A stretch of 64,000 bases of DNA from NCBI GenBank assembly GCA_020747065.1, contig JAGMVK010000005.1:3038001-3102000 (forward strand), in the 5' to 3' direction. This document shows, piece after piece, positions 46,801-56,876 of this stretch. The first letter of the stretch is position 1, and every line of letters starts with the position of its first letter. The translations under genes were made by a program, and so were the position numbers. The notes under the pieces were generated by a model. That model did no database searches. It was not told the origin of the DNA and was given only the letters and a program-made list of their open reading frames with translations. The DNA comes from Cadophora sp. MPI-SDFR-AT-0126 (taxonomy: Eukaryota > Ascomycota > Leotiomycetes > Helotiales > Ploettnerulaceae).

Positions 46801-47214
46801 GGGAGTGTGGTTTGGGTTGGACGAGACGACGATGAAGACGAGGAGATGATAGTGAACTTGCCCATCCGAGAGAAAGGGAAGGCCGTTGCTTTTGGTGATG
46901 TGGATGTACCGATATTAGTCGAGCACGAGCAAGCTGCTCTTTTTGCTTCATACTCGGATTTTGGAAGCCAGAATGACGATCTAGAGCGGGAGGGCAAGGG
47001 TAAGGGCAAGGAGAAGGAGGGAGATACGGATATGGCGGGTGTGGAGAGTGAAGAGAGTTTGAGCAAGGCGCAGAAGGAAGTTGTGAAGGCAGTTAGTATG
47101 GATGACGATGATAATTTCTTTAATACGCCTGATGGGGATGTGGAGTTTGAGTTTGAGAGTGATGATGAAGGGGAGGAGACGGAGATGGAGGATGAGTTTG
47201 AGCATATTGGTTGA
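43807..47214 (+). CDS. large BTB-like protein of unknown function
   Basis: One uninterrupted frame of 1135 residues starts at ATG 43807. After a disordered N-terminus of about 95 residues comes a BTB-like start: 'DTLVFVRFPNGRPVYDATGFRLSD' in its core 'VRFPNGRPVYDATGF', then 'VHSDKLKAASPIFKEAL'. A conserved-looking helical section follows ('IERLLQIIEGKDPRLDSAPKVWTLAVLAKHF', core 'KVWTLAVLAKHFECHNSVVD'), resembling the BACK-like helices after BTB. The middle 500 residues are folded-looking with Trp and Cys ('CDICDTLLCLGEDEYKYLPLWANGL', core 'CDICDTLLCLGED'). The last 250 residues are disordered, with Lys/Gly/Glu and Asp/Glu runs. Proteins of this shape are widespread hypotheticals in Leotiomycetes and Sordariomycetes as far as I know. 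Absence of introns in 3.4 kb is unusual next to its neighbours. Confidence 0.85.
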   Translation: MPEQNQPQSQTMAQERVEVLRDLLDIARVANGPQPPPSTPVPSMEPLSNSQAGNRFESTSEMSLTTQDPSSNQHPPISPAKKKALTSRDANAIQYTKSQLNEGDTLVFVRFPNGRPVYDATGFRLSDMHRVHSDKLKAASPIFKEALENDWTQHRCRRRNKLLHSLPDGIRYVLDLTPPEEGDDALALTAELSCSLGIRRWYKSEHTRVASAHGLVGGKDETIINPDLKDDKTSDPPSPDDAMAIIDIAGAVATAETVAEINGVGNTDVAFKTALEQSKKLSDEKASKESDYTKDYSQKKEADTLDYCPIRHRTGIERLLQIIEGKDPRLDSAPKVWTLAVLAKHFECHNSVVDYIITWMIAEPNCKIFEILPEDCLRIGMLLQNEVATRYAFTILVSEEAFRVGTGRSDAATQPNTNYPAGKQVTKFGRARESLDEDTLNLIQHAGRNFHARIEQEIQLLLSPNMNWLHALPEFSKILKFKDFLEVNSTAEDLKSRNVKKIISNLVHYIRGRLLWCFYQPLDEAERKSWNDHRDQEGHHRIGVPSDDIYTALTENEKLMTRFYWGCMRLLKWQPDHSRCATNLILDSVYPKTPEVIVAERRAEATAEAEGIPKVYVAEILYGVDAMNRHILASIQHENFHDGQLPKAVYKIERLLPRPTVAERLDYEYQRAQKNDICKPNLNPVVLDTESSPFSPMDTASEKPNFWKEALQARDEAIKNEGSCSAVPASPHIKSEPPESWLEEYERESASKLSPSLEISPGRSIAWDRLEEIWKRNHSSKLAPTVFPPTSPDQISNRNVTWTLPKEETEFPIFTRIYEGDTSVTASPHVPIGADIGPFSPFFNLYTLFNQIEGKIHGVCNRMLSRGEIQNLRPPNCDICDTLLCLGEDEYKYLPLWANGLNDGTGGVFEEAIPPAERGGAMGPGPAYHTGSTVNSRASTEIDFDGRNSVFGSVVDSYMSGVGVNTSVGVEDGWSVDHIDRRRVFSESEFLTPSTSEDGSVVWVGRDDDEDEEMIVNLPIREKGKAVAFGDVDVPILVEHEQAALFASYSDFGSQNDDLEREGKGKGKEKEGDTDMAGVESEESLSKAQKEVVKAVSMDDDDNFFNTPDGDVEFEFESDDEGEETEMEDEFEHIG

Positions 47215-47806
47215 GTGGGATACTTTGGGGAGTCTGGAGGGTCTGTATGTTTGGCGTTGGAGTGCTTGGGACCTGACTTTGGGATACAGTACATGATGGA
47301 TGGATGAGTGTGATGAAATTGACGACTGGATGGGTTTATGGATGGATGGAAACGACTACATGATCAAACAAGTCTTCCTTTCTTTGCTGGGATGGATTCA
47401 TGGCGTTTGTAGAGCGTGTAAAAGGCTAGACACATCAATGAATATTGCATACACATGAAGAGCAAAGTGTTGTCTGATATGACGACTAGCGAGTTGAACT
47501 GTGGGGTAAACAAGGGGATGGACGCGTGTTCTGAGACTCGAATCCGGGGAAAACTGAATGAATGCCTAGCTAGGAACAGGAGGGGTAATAATGATAAGAT
47601 AAGGAGTCTGAAAGTAAATAAAGAGTCGTGAAATAGTATGGAATTTTCTACTCCAAAAGGTTCTGAGGATGCTGTCGCGTGAGCTGGGCAATTAAAAAGG
47701 GGTAGAACTCCTTGGCGCGCTAAGATTTGCCCACATCAACAACATCAAGTCAAGCTCAGCTCAGCTTACGACCTCCCTTCTGCCACCACCCATCGCAACC
47801 ACAACA
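47215..47806. other. spacer with GGAT/ATGG short repeats
   Basis: This is the 3' flank of the large gene and promoter of the zinc transporter. Repeated ATGGATGG-type tetranucleotides occur at about 47294-47350. No gene was recognised. Confidence 0.45.
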
Positions 47807-49325
47807 ATGCCTCTTTTCCACCCTCGCCGCATAGCAATCTTGCTGTGCGTAGCAATTGCTTGCGTCTACGCCGAGAAACATGCCGCCTCAATTGCAACCA
47901 TGAGCATTCCTGAATTAGAGGATAAGTTGCAGGTAAGCTGTCACTGTCCTCCCTCCCACTCTTCCTGTCTACTGCCCGCGACAATTCAATCCCAACCCAT
48001 TGTCATATGAAGTGTGTTTGCTAAAGATCCATTCATAGGAATGCCCCCTAATCCAAGACCTCAACACCTACAAACGCGCCACCTCCCCTACCACCTCCTC
48101 CCTCACCTCCCGCATCTTCTCCATCCTCTTCCCCTCCACCCCCGCCATCAACGCCCTCCTCGCAACCCTCTACATCTCCGGGCCCCCCAACTTCCTACTC
48201 GCCCTCTGCCCGCCCAACATCGACCCGTCGTCTCTCTCCGTCATGGTCGCCTTCGCGGTTGGTGGACTTTTGGGAGACACGCTGTTCCATCTGCTGCCGG
48301 AGATCTTCCTGGGTGAGGATGCGGTCGAGCATGTGCGGTTTGTGCTGGTGGAACCGAATCGGAATTTGTTACTGGGGGTGGCGATTATGGTGGGTTTTGT
48401 GACTTTCGTGGCGATGGATAAGGGGTTGAGGATTGCGACTGGGGGGGAGGGAGGACATGATCATTCGCATGGACATGGGGATGCGATTGAGGTGGTGAAG
48501 CCGGTGGGTAAGGGGAGCGCGCTTGAGATTGAGGATTCGTCGCCTGCTAAAGGGACGAGGTCGAGGAAGGGCAAGGGGAAGAGTAATGGGAGTACTGGGC
48601 TGGAGTTGGAGGTTGTGAGGGAAGAGAAGGAGAAGGAGATTAATGCTAGTGTAAAGCTGGCTGGGTATTTGAACTTGATGTATATCCCCTCTCTCTGCCA
48701 ACAAACCAATTTTCTTGGTCTGGGGTGGGTTACTTCTGAATTTGCGTGCTAATATGCTTACAGCGCCGACTTCACCCACAACATCACCGACGGCCTGGCA
48801 ATGTCCTCTTCCTTCTACGCCTCCCCAACCATCGGCGCAACCACAACCGTCGCCGTCTTCTTCCACGAAATCCCCCACGAAGTAGGCGATTTCGCCCTGC
48901 TCATCCAATCCGGCTTCTCCAAGCGCCAAGCCATGGGCGCGCAATTCCTCACTGCCCTCGGCGCTCTACTTGGCACAGTCATTGGAATCGCGGTGCAGGA
49001 ATACGGGGGGAGTGGAGGAGAGGGTGCGGGTGGGAGGTTTGATGGTCTTATGGGGACGAGTTTGAGCTGGGGAGATATGCTGTTGCCGTTTACGGCAGGG
49101 ACGTTCCTTTATGTGGGGACGGTGGCGGTCATCCCGGAGTTGTTGGAGACGGGCAGGGATAGGGGGGTGGAGTTGAGGAAGACGGCGAAGCAGTTTGCGG
49201 CGATGGCGGCGGGGGCGGGGATTATGCTTTAGTGAGTTATGCTTTGGTTTTCTTTTCTTCTCTCGGAGCTTTGATGGGAGAAGAATAGTGATGCTAATGT
49301 CTTAAACAGTATTTCCTGGTCTTAG
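47807..49325 (+). CDS. YKE4: ZIP zinc transporter, KE4 type
   Basis: This protein probably moves zinc out of the ER or Golgi into the cytosol. The model has four exons: 47807-47932, 48039-48679, 48764-49231 and 49310-49325 (introns 106, 84 and 78 bp), giving 416 residues. A signal peptide or first membrane helix ('IAILLCVAIACVYA') is present. Membrane helix 'VMVAFAVGGLLGDTLFHLLPE' carries the His of the ZIP pore. The cytosolic loop is His-rich ('HDHSHGHGD') and charged. The signature helices are 'DFTHNITDGLAMSSSF' and 'FFHEIPHEVGDFALLI'; the HEIPHE metal site defines the LIV-1/KE4 subfamily. The last exon of 16 bases supplies only 'ISWS', matching the short lumenal end of these proteins. The symbol follows the yeast orthologue and is based on subfamily, not on a search. 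Confidence 0.92.
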
Positions 49326-51971
49326 AGGATGGGCATATGGCAAATGGAATATATCATAGAGCGTGAGCGCCTGGAGGGTGCAAGGTCAGACCGGCGGATA
49401 GAGAAAAGCAGCGGTAATGTATAACAGTGGGGCGAATAGATCTGTAGATCTGAGTGGAGGAAGACAGCCCGAGATGGAAAATCTCTTGGAAAGTGGAGAT
49501 GATACCGAAGGTTGGCTGGATAGATAGGTATCAATGGTCTTCATGTCACTGCTGTTTCTGTTCTGTCCTCCCTTCTCTTCGTTCACGATCTTCAAAGCCA
49601 GAAAGTTAAGGAGGGCATCACTTCACTTCTGTTTTGCTAGCCATCCCCTTTTCATCCTTTGTCTGTCTTTCTTCCCCCTTTCTCTACCCATGCTACCTCC
49701 TTCTCTATCTATCCTTTCCACCCTTCCTCCCTCCTTCGTTCATTCCTCCATCCTTCTCCATAATTTTCTCCATCCCTCTCCACCCTGTTCCATCCATCCC
49801 TCCTCCTTCCTTTCATCTATTTTTCCGGTGGGGATTTTCACCTGACGGCATTCTCCGATACCTTGTTCTCTGTTTGAATAATGTGCCCTTAGATCGGACG
49901 GTTCATCTATGCGTCGATACATCGATACATCGAAACCACGGTCTTTTTAAACTTAGCACGCCCCATCCACCACGCGGGTTTTGTGCTACGAACTAGTACT
50001 TGCGTGAATGGGCGTGTGAATGGGGTTATGGGTTAGCTGGTTGGACTGGGCTGGGTGCAAGTTTAGAGCCCAGTTTTGAGGATTTGAGGATTCGAGGGTT
50101 TGGTGGTCCGGTCGGTCGGTGGTAGCTTGGTAGCTACCATAGTGTAGTGCATACTGCGTCACTGGCAAATTAAGTGTCGTTTCAAATACTGTTGAACACT
50201 CAACCATTCGACAAGCACGAGAAGAAGAGGACATGGAGGAAAGAAATAAATTCGGTAGCTGTTATAGAATATTTTGCGAGAAACGTTCGCGGGGGCATCG
50301 CGGAAGGTTGTTTGCTTAGGTAAGTCTTCTTGTACTGTGCAGCGTGACAGGACGTATGATATGCAGAGAACACTCTTCAGAGAAAGAACAGAACATTGGC
50401 TGATCAATTGAAAGATAGGAATATATTCTATTGAGATTGCGAGAGACGAAGAGTACAATAGCATTGCGTGCCTTGCAGGGATAAATTGCCGAGTTCAAGT
50501 GCTGGGAGCAGAGACCATCGGCGCGCCCTCAGGGGGGACAAATAAACTCAGTTGTGTACCGACCTCTTTCTTTCCGGAAGTCATGGATACGCCAGAGTCG
50601 TTTGCCACAATGGTTTTGAGGCCGTGGACATCATACTCAGCTTCTCAGTCCCTGCCCACTATCGCAAGTCTTCCGTTATCCTGAAAAATGAACATTCCTA
50701 TCCTACGTTCCCAATTCGAAGGAAAGCAAATCTTGCGAAAGTGGTTCAGATTGCTGCAAGGCATGACGTGTTCTCGATGGCATTGAGGATACTAGATGAA
50801 GTAGCGGCATGTTTCTTACCTTTCCATTTATTTTCTCTCCTTTTCACAGTCAGTTCCGAGTCACTCCGGACCGGGAAGTTCCTATCGTTCTTGAGCTTGA
50901 GTGCACATTATCTACTACTGCTGAGTGCTGGTCAGACCAAGTTTTCCTCCCTTTAGTGCAGTTGGTATGATGCATGCTTGCCGTCCTGCTGCGCCTAGCG
51001 GGTACGATTGGGGGCACCGGGTATGTCAGCGACGTTCCTTTTTAGCTGTTTCAGTTCTGCGCGGCTTCATGGTGGGACGGGAAGTTTTCGTTTCTCCTTG
51101 AGGCTGTGTGTGATATATGCTCTCTTTGCTGCAGAGAGTCTTTTCGGTCTTGTCTAATCGGTATGATGCAAAAGTCCATTTAGGCGAAAATTAGTCGAGA
51201 GTGGATCTACCGATGATGTCTACTTCTGAGCTGACGACTGAACTTGCTGGGTAATTTTATGTCTAGCGCCCAGTTTTATGTCTAGCTGGAGCGGTGAGAT
51301 ATCCATTAAACTCAACGTTGTCTGAATATTTTTATGTCGATTTTGAAGAGGTGCGTCCTGTTGGAATCTCGTTCTTCTGGCACAGACATTGTTGACAGGG
51401 ACTCAGGTAAGAATCTACGAGACAATCATCGAGATAGCCACTGCTCGCTGCACACTGCCTCAAAGAACAGCGCCAGTCGAATGTTATTTCCTGGGGCAGA
51501 AGTTATATTTTTTTTATGCCGGTGTGCGTGATGCACCTGGGAGGGTGACGGTTGGCGCCATTTCCAAGTCTGGTTCGCCCCTTCCTGGCACCGGTCAGAC
51601 TAGAACCCACCAGATTGCCAACACCAAAATGATTTCTCACGATAGCTTCGATTCTCTATGATCCACATTCTTTTCCGTGCTGGCCTTAACCCACCAAGGG
51701 TAAGCGCTCGCCGCAGCAATCTTCCTGCATCTCTATCCCTTTCGCACATTCTTTTTTATCATTATCCAATCTTCTCCGGGAGACTGCTGCAGGCAGAGTG
51801 CTTCAGCGGAAGTGAAGGAGACCTGGATACCAACATTCGCTCTGTTTCTGCTCAAAAAACGCCCTCTATGCCACTTTGAAGCGCATTTCGGTACTCCTCT
51901 ACACGTGATATCAACAAAGTCAAGGTTTACGCTCCAGATCGACTTTGAGGGGACGCAGTACAAGGACTGCC
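49326..51971. other. 2.6-kb spacer, no gene recognised
   Basis: The part at 49560-49830 is strongly pyrimidine-rich on the plus strand (CCTTCC, CATCC blocks). The frame at 51389-51661 is open for 90 codons but has no domain and no clear start context. The end is the promoter of the ankyrin-kinase gene. Confidence 0.45.
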
Positions 51972-54900
51972 ATGTCTCGGCCAACGATGGCGAGCGCAGT
52001 GAACAAGCCGCCATTTCGCTCGAGTTCGTCAAGTCCTATTACTCTTGCTGATTCCTCCATATCGTCGCCATCACCTCCGAACCCAAACAAGATCCAATCG
52101 TCCTCCTTACTCAATCCTCAACACAACGGTACAAGTCGCTACAATATCCAGCACCAAGAGAACGATGCGATTTGGCAAGTCCCTCGGGCATATACAACGG
52201 AACTAATACGGTTTGTGGAGAATCTCTTCAGGACCCATCCGGTCCTGAACACGGTCGCCGAGAGACATCCATGTCTTGTAGGGAAGATCGTAAGGTCTAT
52301 TCAGAGTCAGGTCCATTGGGAACTGAATCGAGATCCGCAGCTGGACTGGTAGGTTCCAAACAGATTCCTATAGCTTTCGCTAACACTTTCAGGGTACAAC
52401 GTGCCGAGTCATTGTTCAATTACATGGCAGCGACGGTATTCATCCATCCCCTGGTTGCCTGCGCTTTCAATATCCCTTATCAGCCTCCACCAAATGATGA
52501 TATTCCACCAAACTTCCTTCCTCTTCGCCAAGAACTGTCTGGATACATTCTGGGTTGGGTCGACGCGCGTAACGATCCTTTGCTTTTGCTCCCCAGGATG
52601 CTTTCATGGCTCCACTTTTCCAAGAGAGACCTGTCTGCCAGGGAATTTCAGCAGGCCATGATGTTATCCCTATTTGACAACCAACCACAGCAGGGTATTA
52701 TGCCTACATTTCAAGAACTCAACTCTATTGGTGGCGGGTTTATCCATTTCTTGGAAGGCAGAGGCGAAGTCATGGTACCGGATAGCCTCAAACACTCCCT
52801 CCGAGACTTCTTCAGCAACTTCGAAGACGATTATGGCCGATACCACGCCAACATGGGATTGGCCTGTTTGGCCTACATACATTTTGCAGTTGGATTTGAC
52901 GGTCCTTGCCCAGATGATATATCTCTGGATCAACGACTCCGGCGGTTTCCACTCTTGCCGTATGCGGTTGAGAACTGGCATTATAATGTTCCTTCGACGA
53001 TAGCATTTATGGAAAGATGTACCATGTATCTCTACGATGACATGATCATTAAAAGCATGATGCAAGTCCAAGGCGAGATCCCGTTCCAATATCCGCCAGA
53101 CGGGATAATCACCCAAGAAACGCGCCAGTGGTACCGCTGGAATACCACGAGACTGTCTTACGCGGCATCAATCGGCAGCTATCCTCTTGTAGTAGCTTTC
53201 CTGAATCGTGGCTGCGACCCGAATGAGAATATCGGGCTTCAACCACCTATTGTCTCCGCTGCGATGAGGGGGCGTTCGGACCTAGTCCATCTGCTTGCGA
53301 ACCGTGGCGCGAACGTCAACGTAGCCAACTTTGTTGGTCGGACTGCACTCTTTAGTGCAGTATCTCGGAATGACATTGAGTTGGTCGATTACCTCCTGTC
53401 TGCACATGCAGATCTGAACTTGAATTGTCAAATGAAGGATGGAATTACACCCTTAATGGTTGCCATCTGCAATGGAAACGTTCAACTCGCCGAAAAGCTT
53501 CTCTATGCTGGCGCAAAAGTCTATGTTCAGGCGTGTGACGGGCAAACCGCTCTATCGTACGCTCTCATGAAACCCGAATTCTTGGACCTCGTGTTTCAAA
53601 TGTTCGCAGTCGCATCCGCCGGGGAGTATTGGAAGTCGAAAGTGGAGGCTGATATCACTCTCTACGAGGCTCTCATTGAGATCAAGAATCCTATGGTCTG
53701 CGCACGGGTCAATGCTTGTCTTCGGCAGGTTGAAGAAGCAGTACGTACTCGCGGCTCACAGAAGGATCTGGAAGCATGGTCACTGAGCTTTGTGCGAAAG
53801 GCCCTCGACAAGATCACTGCACGGTGTGATTTGGCTGCATTGGCGGCTGATGTCGCGAAAAAGCGCCGGGGCCACGGAATGATATCAGCACTGAGCAATG
53901 TCTTCCGCCGAAGATACATGCTGGACGGTCGTGTCGGCAAAGGTGGGTTTTCAAGCGCATGGAAAGCCATTGATTTGGCGACAGGGAGACTGGTCGCTGT
54001 CAAATTCTTGCTAAATCCAGAAATTACCGTCAACAGGGACGATGCATTCAAAGAGTTGAAATTCATGTCGGGAACGAATCATCCGAATATTTTGAAATGC
54101 CTTGACACGATGACAATTCAAGGAGATCCCGTCATTGTCACAGAGTTCGCGCAAGGCGGCGATCTTTGGCATTATTTGGCGTCCGGTTTCCCATATGGCG
54201 TTTCCAACGATATTGCCAAGAGAATGTTCCGACAGATCATGGAAGGGTTGGGCTACTTGGTAAGCTTTCCGTATGTTCCTCGTCGTAGGTGCTATGCTAA
54301 CAGTTTGCAGCATAGCAAAGATGTGGTTCACAGAGATCTCAAACCCCTGAATATTCTGGTGTTTGAAAACAATCATGTCAAGTTGGCCGATTTTGGACAT
54401 AGTACACAGATTCCAGCAGACCATCACGGATACGTCCCTCATGTTCCATGCACGCCAACACGTAAGTCCCGTCTTGCAGTCTGACAGATGATTCTTATCT
54501 AAGCAGTCTCAACTAACAACATCACAGACGTCGCACCAGAAGCAATCAGAGACGAGCAAGCCATCCGTGACTGGATTCTCGCCAAACCTTGTGATGTTTG
54601 GTCAGCCGGTGTCTGCCTCTACGAGTTGCTCGCAGGAAAGGAGCCATTCCATATACTAACAGGGGATGATGGCCATAAAGGACTCCACCGTAGAATCCGC
54701 CGGGGGGACTTTCAATTCGACGACCAAGCTTTATGGGGAGGACGCGAGGATCTGGCAGTGCACCTCATTGCACGAATGATGAATCCTGATCCCCACAAAC
54801 GACCAACAGCTGAGCAAGTCCTGACCCATCCTTGGCTTACAGGAGACCTTACAAGACAAGGCATGCTGGATTTTGTTGGTTTACGAGTACCACATGCCCA

Positions 54901-55108
54901 AAAACCGGAAAGCTTCAATTCACAAGGTCCAGAATGGATCGCTCGATTGCCGCGAATTAGACTTCGAGCCCCTTGGATTGAAGGTTTGGAGGAATTTCCG
55001 CCACTGTCGCGTCAACGGCGTGCTGATGGCTCTTTCAGCGAAGAGTTGGAGGAGTTTCGCTTGACCGAGGTGGATTGGTCGGCTCCTGCTCCTGGATACC
55101 GGCTTTGA
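51972..55108 (+). CDS. NLR-like linker / ankyrin-repeat / Ser-Thr protein kinase fusion
   Basis: The model has four exons: 51972-52348, 52393-54259, 54311-54461 and 54528-55108 (introns 44, 51 and 66 bp), giving 991 residues. The N-terminal 70 residues are Ser/Pro-rich. A helical segment ('ELIRFVENLF', 'CLVGKIVRSIQSQVHW') and 'LLPRMLSWLHFSKRDLSAREFQQAMML' in core 'SKRDLSAREFQQAMML' resemble the winged-helix linker that follows NACHT in fungal NLR proteins. No NACHT or P-loop is seen. Three to four ankyrin repeats span about 376-510. The kinase begins at about 637: Gly loop 'VGKGGFSSAW', Lys 663 in 'LVAVKFL', 'HRDLKPLN' (Asp 757), 'DFG' (Asp 775) and 'APE'. It therefore looks catalytically complete. 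CAMK-like features end with 'KRPTAEQVLTHPWL'. The start at 51972 is the first ATG of the frame. The function, likely signalling after recognition, is inferred. Confidence 0.88.
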
Positions 55109-56047
55109 AGTCTCCATGGGTGCGGCAATTCCCGTTCTTCGCCACTCTGGTTTTGGGATTCGTCATCCACTTTCTGATTTTGCTTGAATTGACTTTTTCA
55201 TGTTTTGATTTTTGTTATGGTTACCTTGGTTAGGTTTGAAAAGTGGAATTGTGGTTGGTGATCGGTATCGTTTGGATATTGTTGACGTTTACATGGTTTA
55301 TGCTGGGCGGTGAGGGCGATGGGGTGGTAAAATGTACGCAGTATACGAGGTGTACGGGAAAATGTTGTTCGGTTGGAGTTTGCAAGGTCGTGAGACAGGG
55401 AGATTTTTATACAGGGAAAGTTTCGATAATGGAAGGTCCTGATATAGGGAGCCCTTGGAGCAGAGCGTTATAGCTTCTGTGTGCTGTACAGCGTGGATTT
55501 GTATTTTTAACTGCAGGATATCGGCGCATGATATGATCATAGCGACGAATACCCAAGCATGTTTCTGTTCTGAGTGTTTAGTTATTTATGGTGATAATGT
55601 AATGGCAGTCGATCTGGCAGAGAGGCTTAAAACTTTACTGCGGCATTTAAGGGTTTTGTCCCTGGCAATTGGAAACGAGGGTAATTGTGGTTCTCCATTT
55701 TGTCCTAACACCTAGTGAAATCATGAAGCGGCCATCCCCTGTCTTTGGCATTTCAAAACAATGATCAGAAATCCCAGCCCCAAACCCCCATACGCCCTCA
55801 ATCAAGTTCCCTATTCGCCACGCCAAGCAAGCACAATGTTGGCTTCGTCCCTGGGAAGTCGAAGCAGAGCAATTGTCATCAATCATTTTGTCCCAACGCC
55901 CGGTAAAATAGAGAGATAGCCATCCCTTCCCCTCGTCTTTTAACATCTCAAAGCAATGACCAGAAAGCCAAGCTCCATTTTCGCATCCCATTTCGACTCC
56001 CCCGCTACCCAACCCAAATCCCATATACCCCCCCCCAAGAAACTCCC
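55109..56047. other. spacer, mostly tandem duplication
   Basis: No gene is seen. The right part is covered by the duplication listed separately. A minus-strand frame of 143 codons here arises because copy A repeats the 3' end of the UCH gene. Confidence 0.5.
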
Positions 56048-56078
56048 CTACTCCTCCCCACCAGCAAGCGCAATACAA
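55653..56078. repeat. diverged tandem duplication (two copies, about 190 and 230 bp)
   Basis: Copy A (about 55653-55842) and copy B (about 55845-56078) share, in the same order, blocks such as TTTGTCCCTGG/TTCGTCCCTGG and CATTTTGTCCTAACRCC. Further shared blocks are GCCATCCCYT, CATTTCAAAACAATGATCAGAAA versus CATCTCAAAGCAATGACCAGAAA in core form AATGAYCAGAAA, and CAAGCAAGCACAATG versus CAGCAAGCGCAATAC. Copy B has an extra roughly 35 bases in its middle. Its right end runs into the stop codon and last codons of the UCH gene (stop at 56050-56048). Copy A is thus a decayed duplicate of the 3' end of that gene. Confidence 0.75.
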
Positions 56079-56876
56079 CTAAACCTCAAATCCCCCCCAC
56101 CACTCCTCCTCTCCATCTCAATCACCCTCCCAATCCCCAACTCCACCCCCCTCTCACTCAACAGCCCCTCCTCCCCAAGGTAACCCCGATCAATCGGCCC
56201 CTTCCTACTCCCCTCCAACTCCCACAGATGCCCGTCCCCCTCCCCCTTCACAAACGCCACAAAGTGCTGTCCCAATCTCTCCCCTGTCTCTGCGTCTGGC
56301 GCTACCGTGTCGCCTAGCTCCGCGACGCTCTGGTGGGCGGTGAGGAAGGCGTCATTGTCGTAGAGCATCTGGGCACGAGCTTCTGTTTGGAGGGGGAGAG
56401 CGGCTTCGCGGATCTGTAAAGCGAGGGAATTGGGAGTAAGGTATTTCCGAGCAGAGCCGTTGAGGAGGCAGTGGAGGAGGCCGATGGAACCGCATGCGTG
56501 GCCTATCGTTTGCTTGAACCAGACTACGGGCTCGTCTGCTCCGGATCCTATGTAGGGTTCCATGGTGCTGTCTTCTGCTTGGCGGTTCGCATCCCAGGTT
56601 GGTGTTAGAGGCAGGATTACGAGGAGGGCGTGGATTGGTGAAGGGATCAGGGAGAGTAGGGTGGGGTCCGTGAGGGAGTAGATGTCGTGGAATTGGAGGG
56701 TTGGGGAGGTCGGGAGGCCGAGGAGAGAGGAGAGGGCGTTCATTACCTGGGGATTGTTTTCTAGAGGGAGAGGTTAGAGAGGGATGGTGGAGGATGGGAG
56801 AAGGGAGGGGAGGGGAGGACAAACCGAGGACTGTGACGGTCTTCTCGCCGTTGATGATTTCGACTGGGATGGGCAT
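56048..56876 (-). CDS. ubiquitin C-terminal hydrolase, UCH (peptidase C12) family
   Basis: This is a cysteine protease that frees ubiquitin from small adducts. Exons are 56876-56825 and 56760-56048 (intron 64 bp), giving 254 residues, near the usual size of UCHL3/Yuh1 enzymes. 'LENNPQVMNALSSLLGL' spans the splice site. The oxyanion Gln 101 and nucleophile Cys 107 lie in 'WFKQTIGHACGSIGLLH'; the catalytic His 183 is in 'GQHFVAF'. The residue aligned with the catalytic Asp of UCHL3 is Glu 200 in 'LWELEGSRKGPIDRG'. The crossover loop 140-180 is present. The gene's 3' end lies in the tandem duplication to its left. It is a single gene convergent with the ankyrin-kinase. Confidence 0.93.

Noticed and set aside
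51389..51661. 90-codon plus-strand frame
   Set aside because: No domain and poor start context; lies in promoter region of the ankyrin-kinase gene.
52172..52392. Open frame continuous with the ankyrin-kinase exon 2, suggesting an ATG at 52172
   Set aside because: The alternative frame at 51972-52348 gives a folded-looking helical segment and joins at a proper GTAGGT...TTTCAG intron with matching phase; the 52172 frame is low in structure.
55647..56078. 143-codon minus-strand frame with two similar halves
   Set aside because: The repetition is explained by the tandem DNA duplication that includes the UCH 3' end; not an independent gene.
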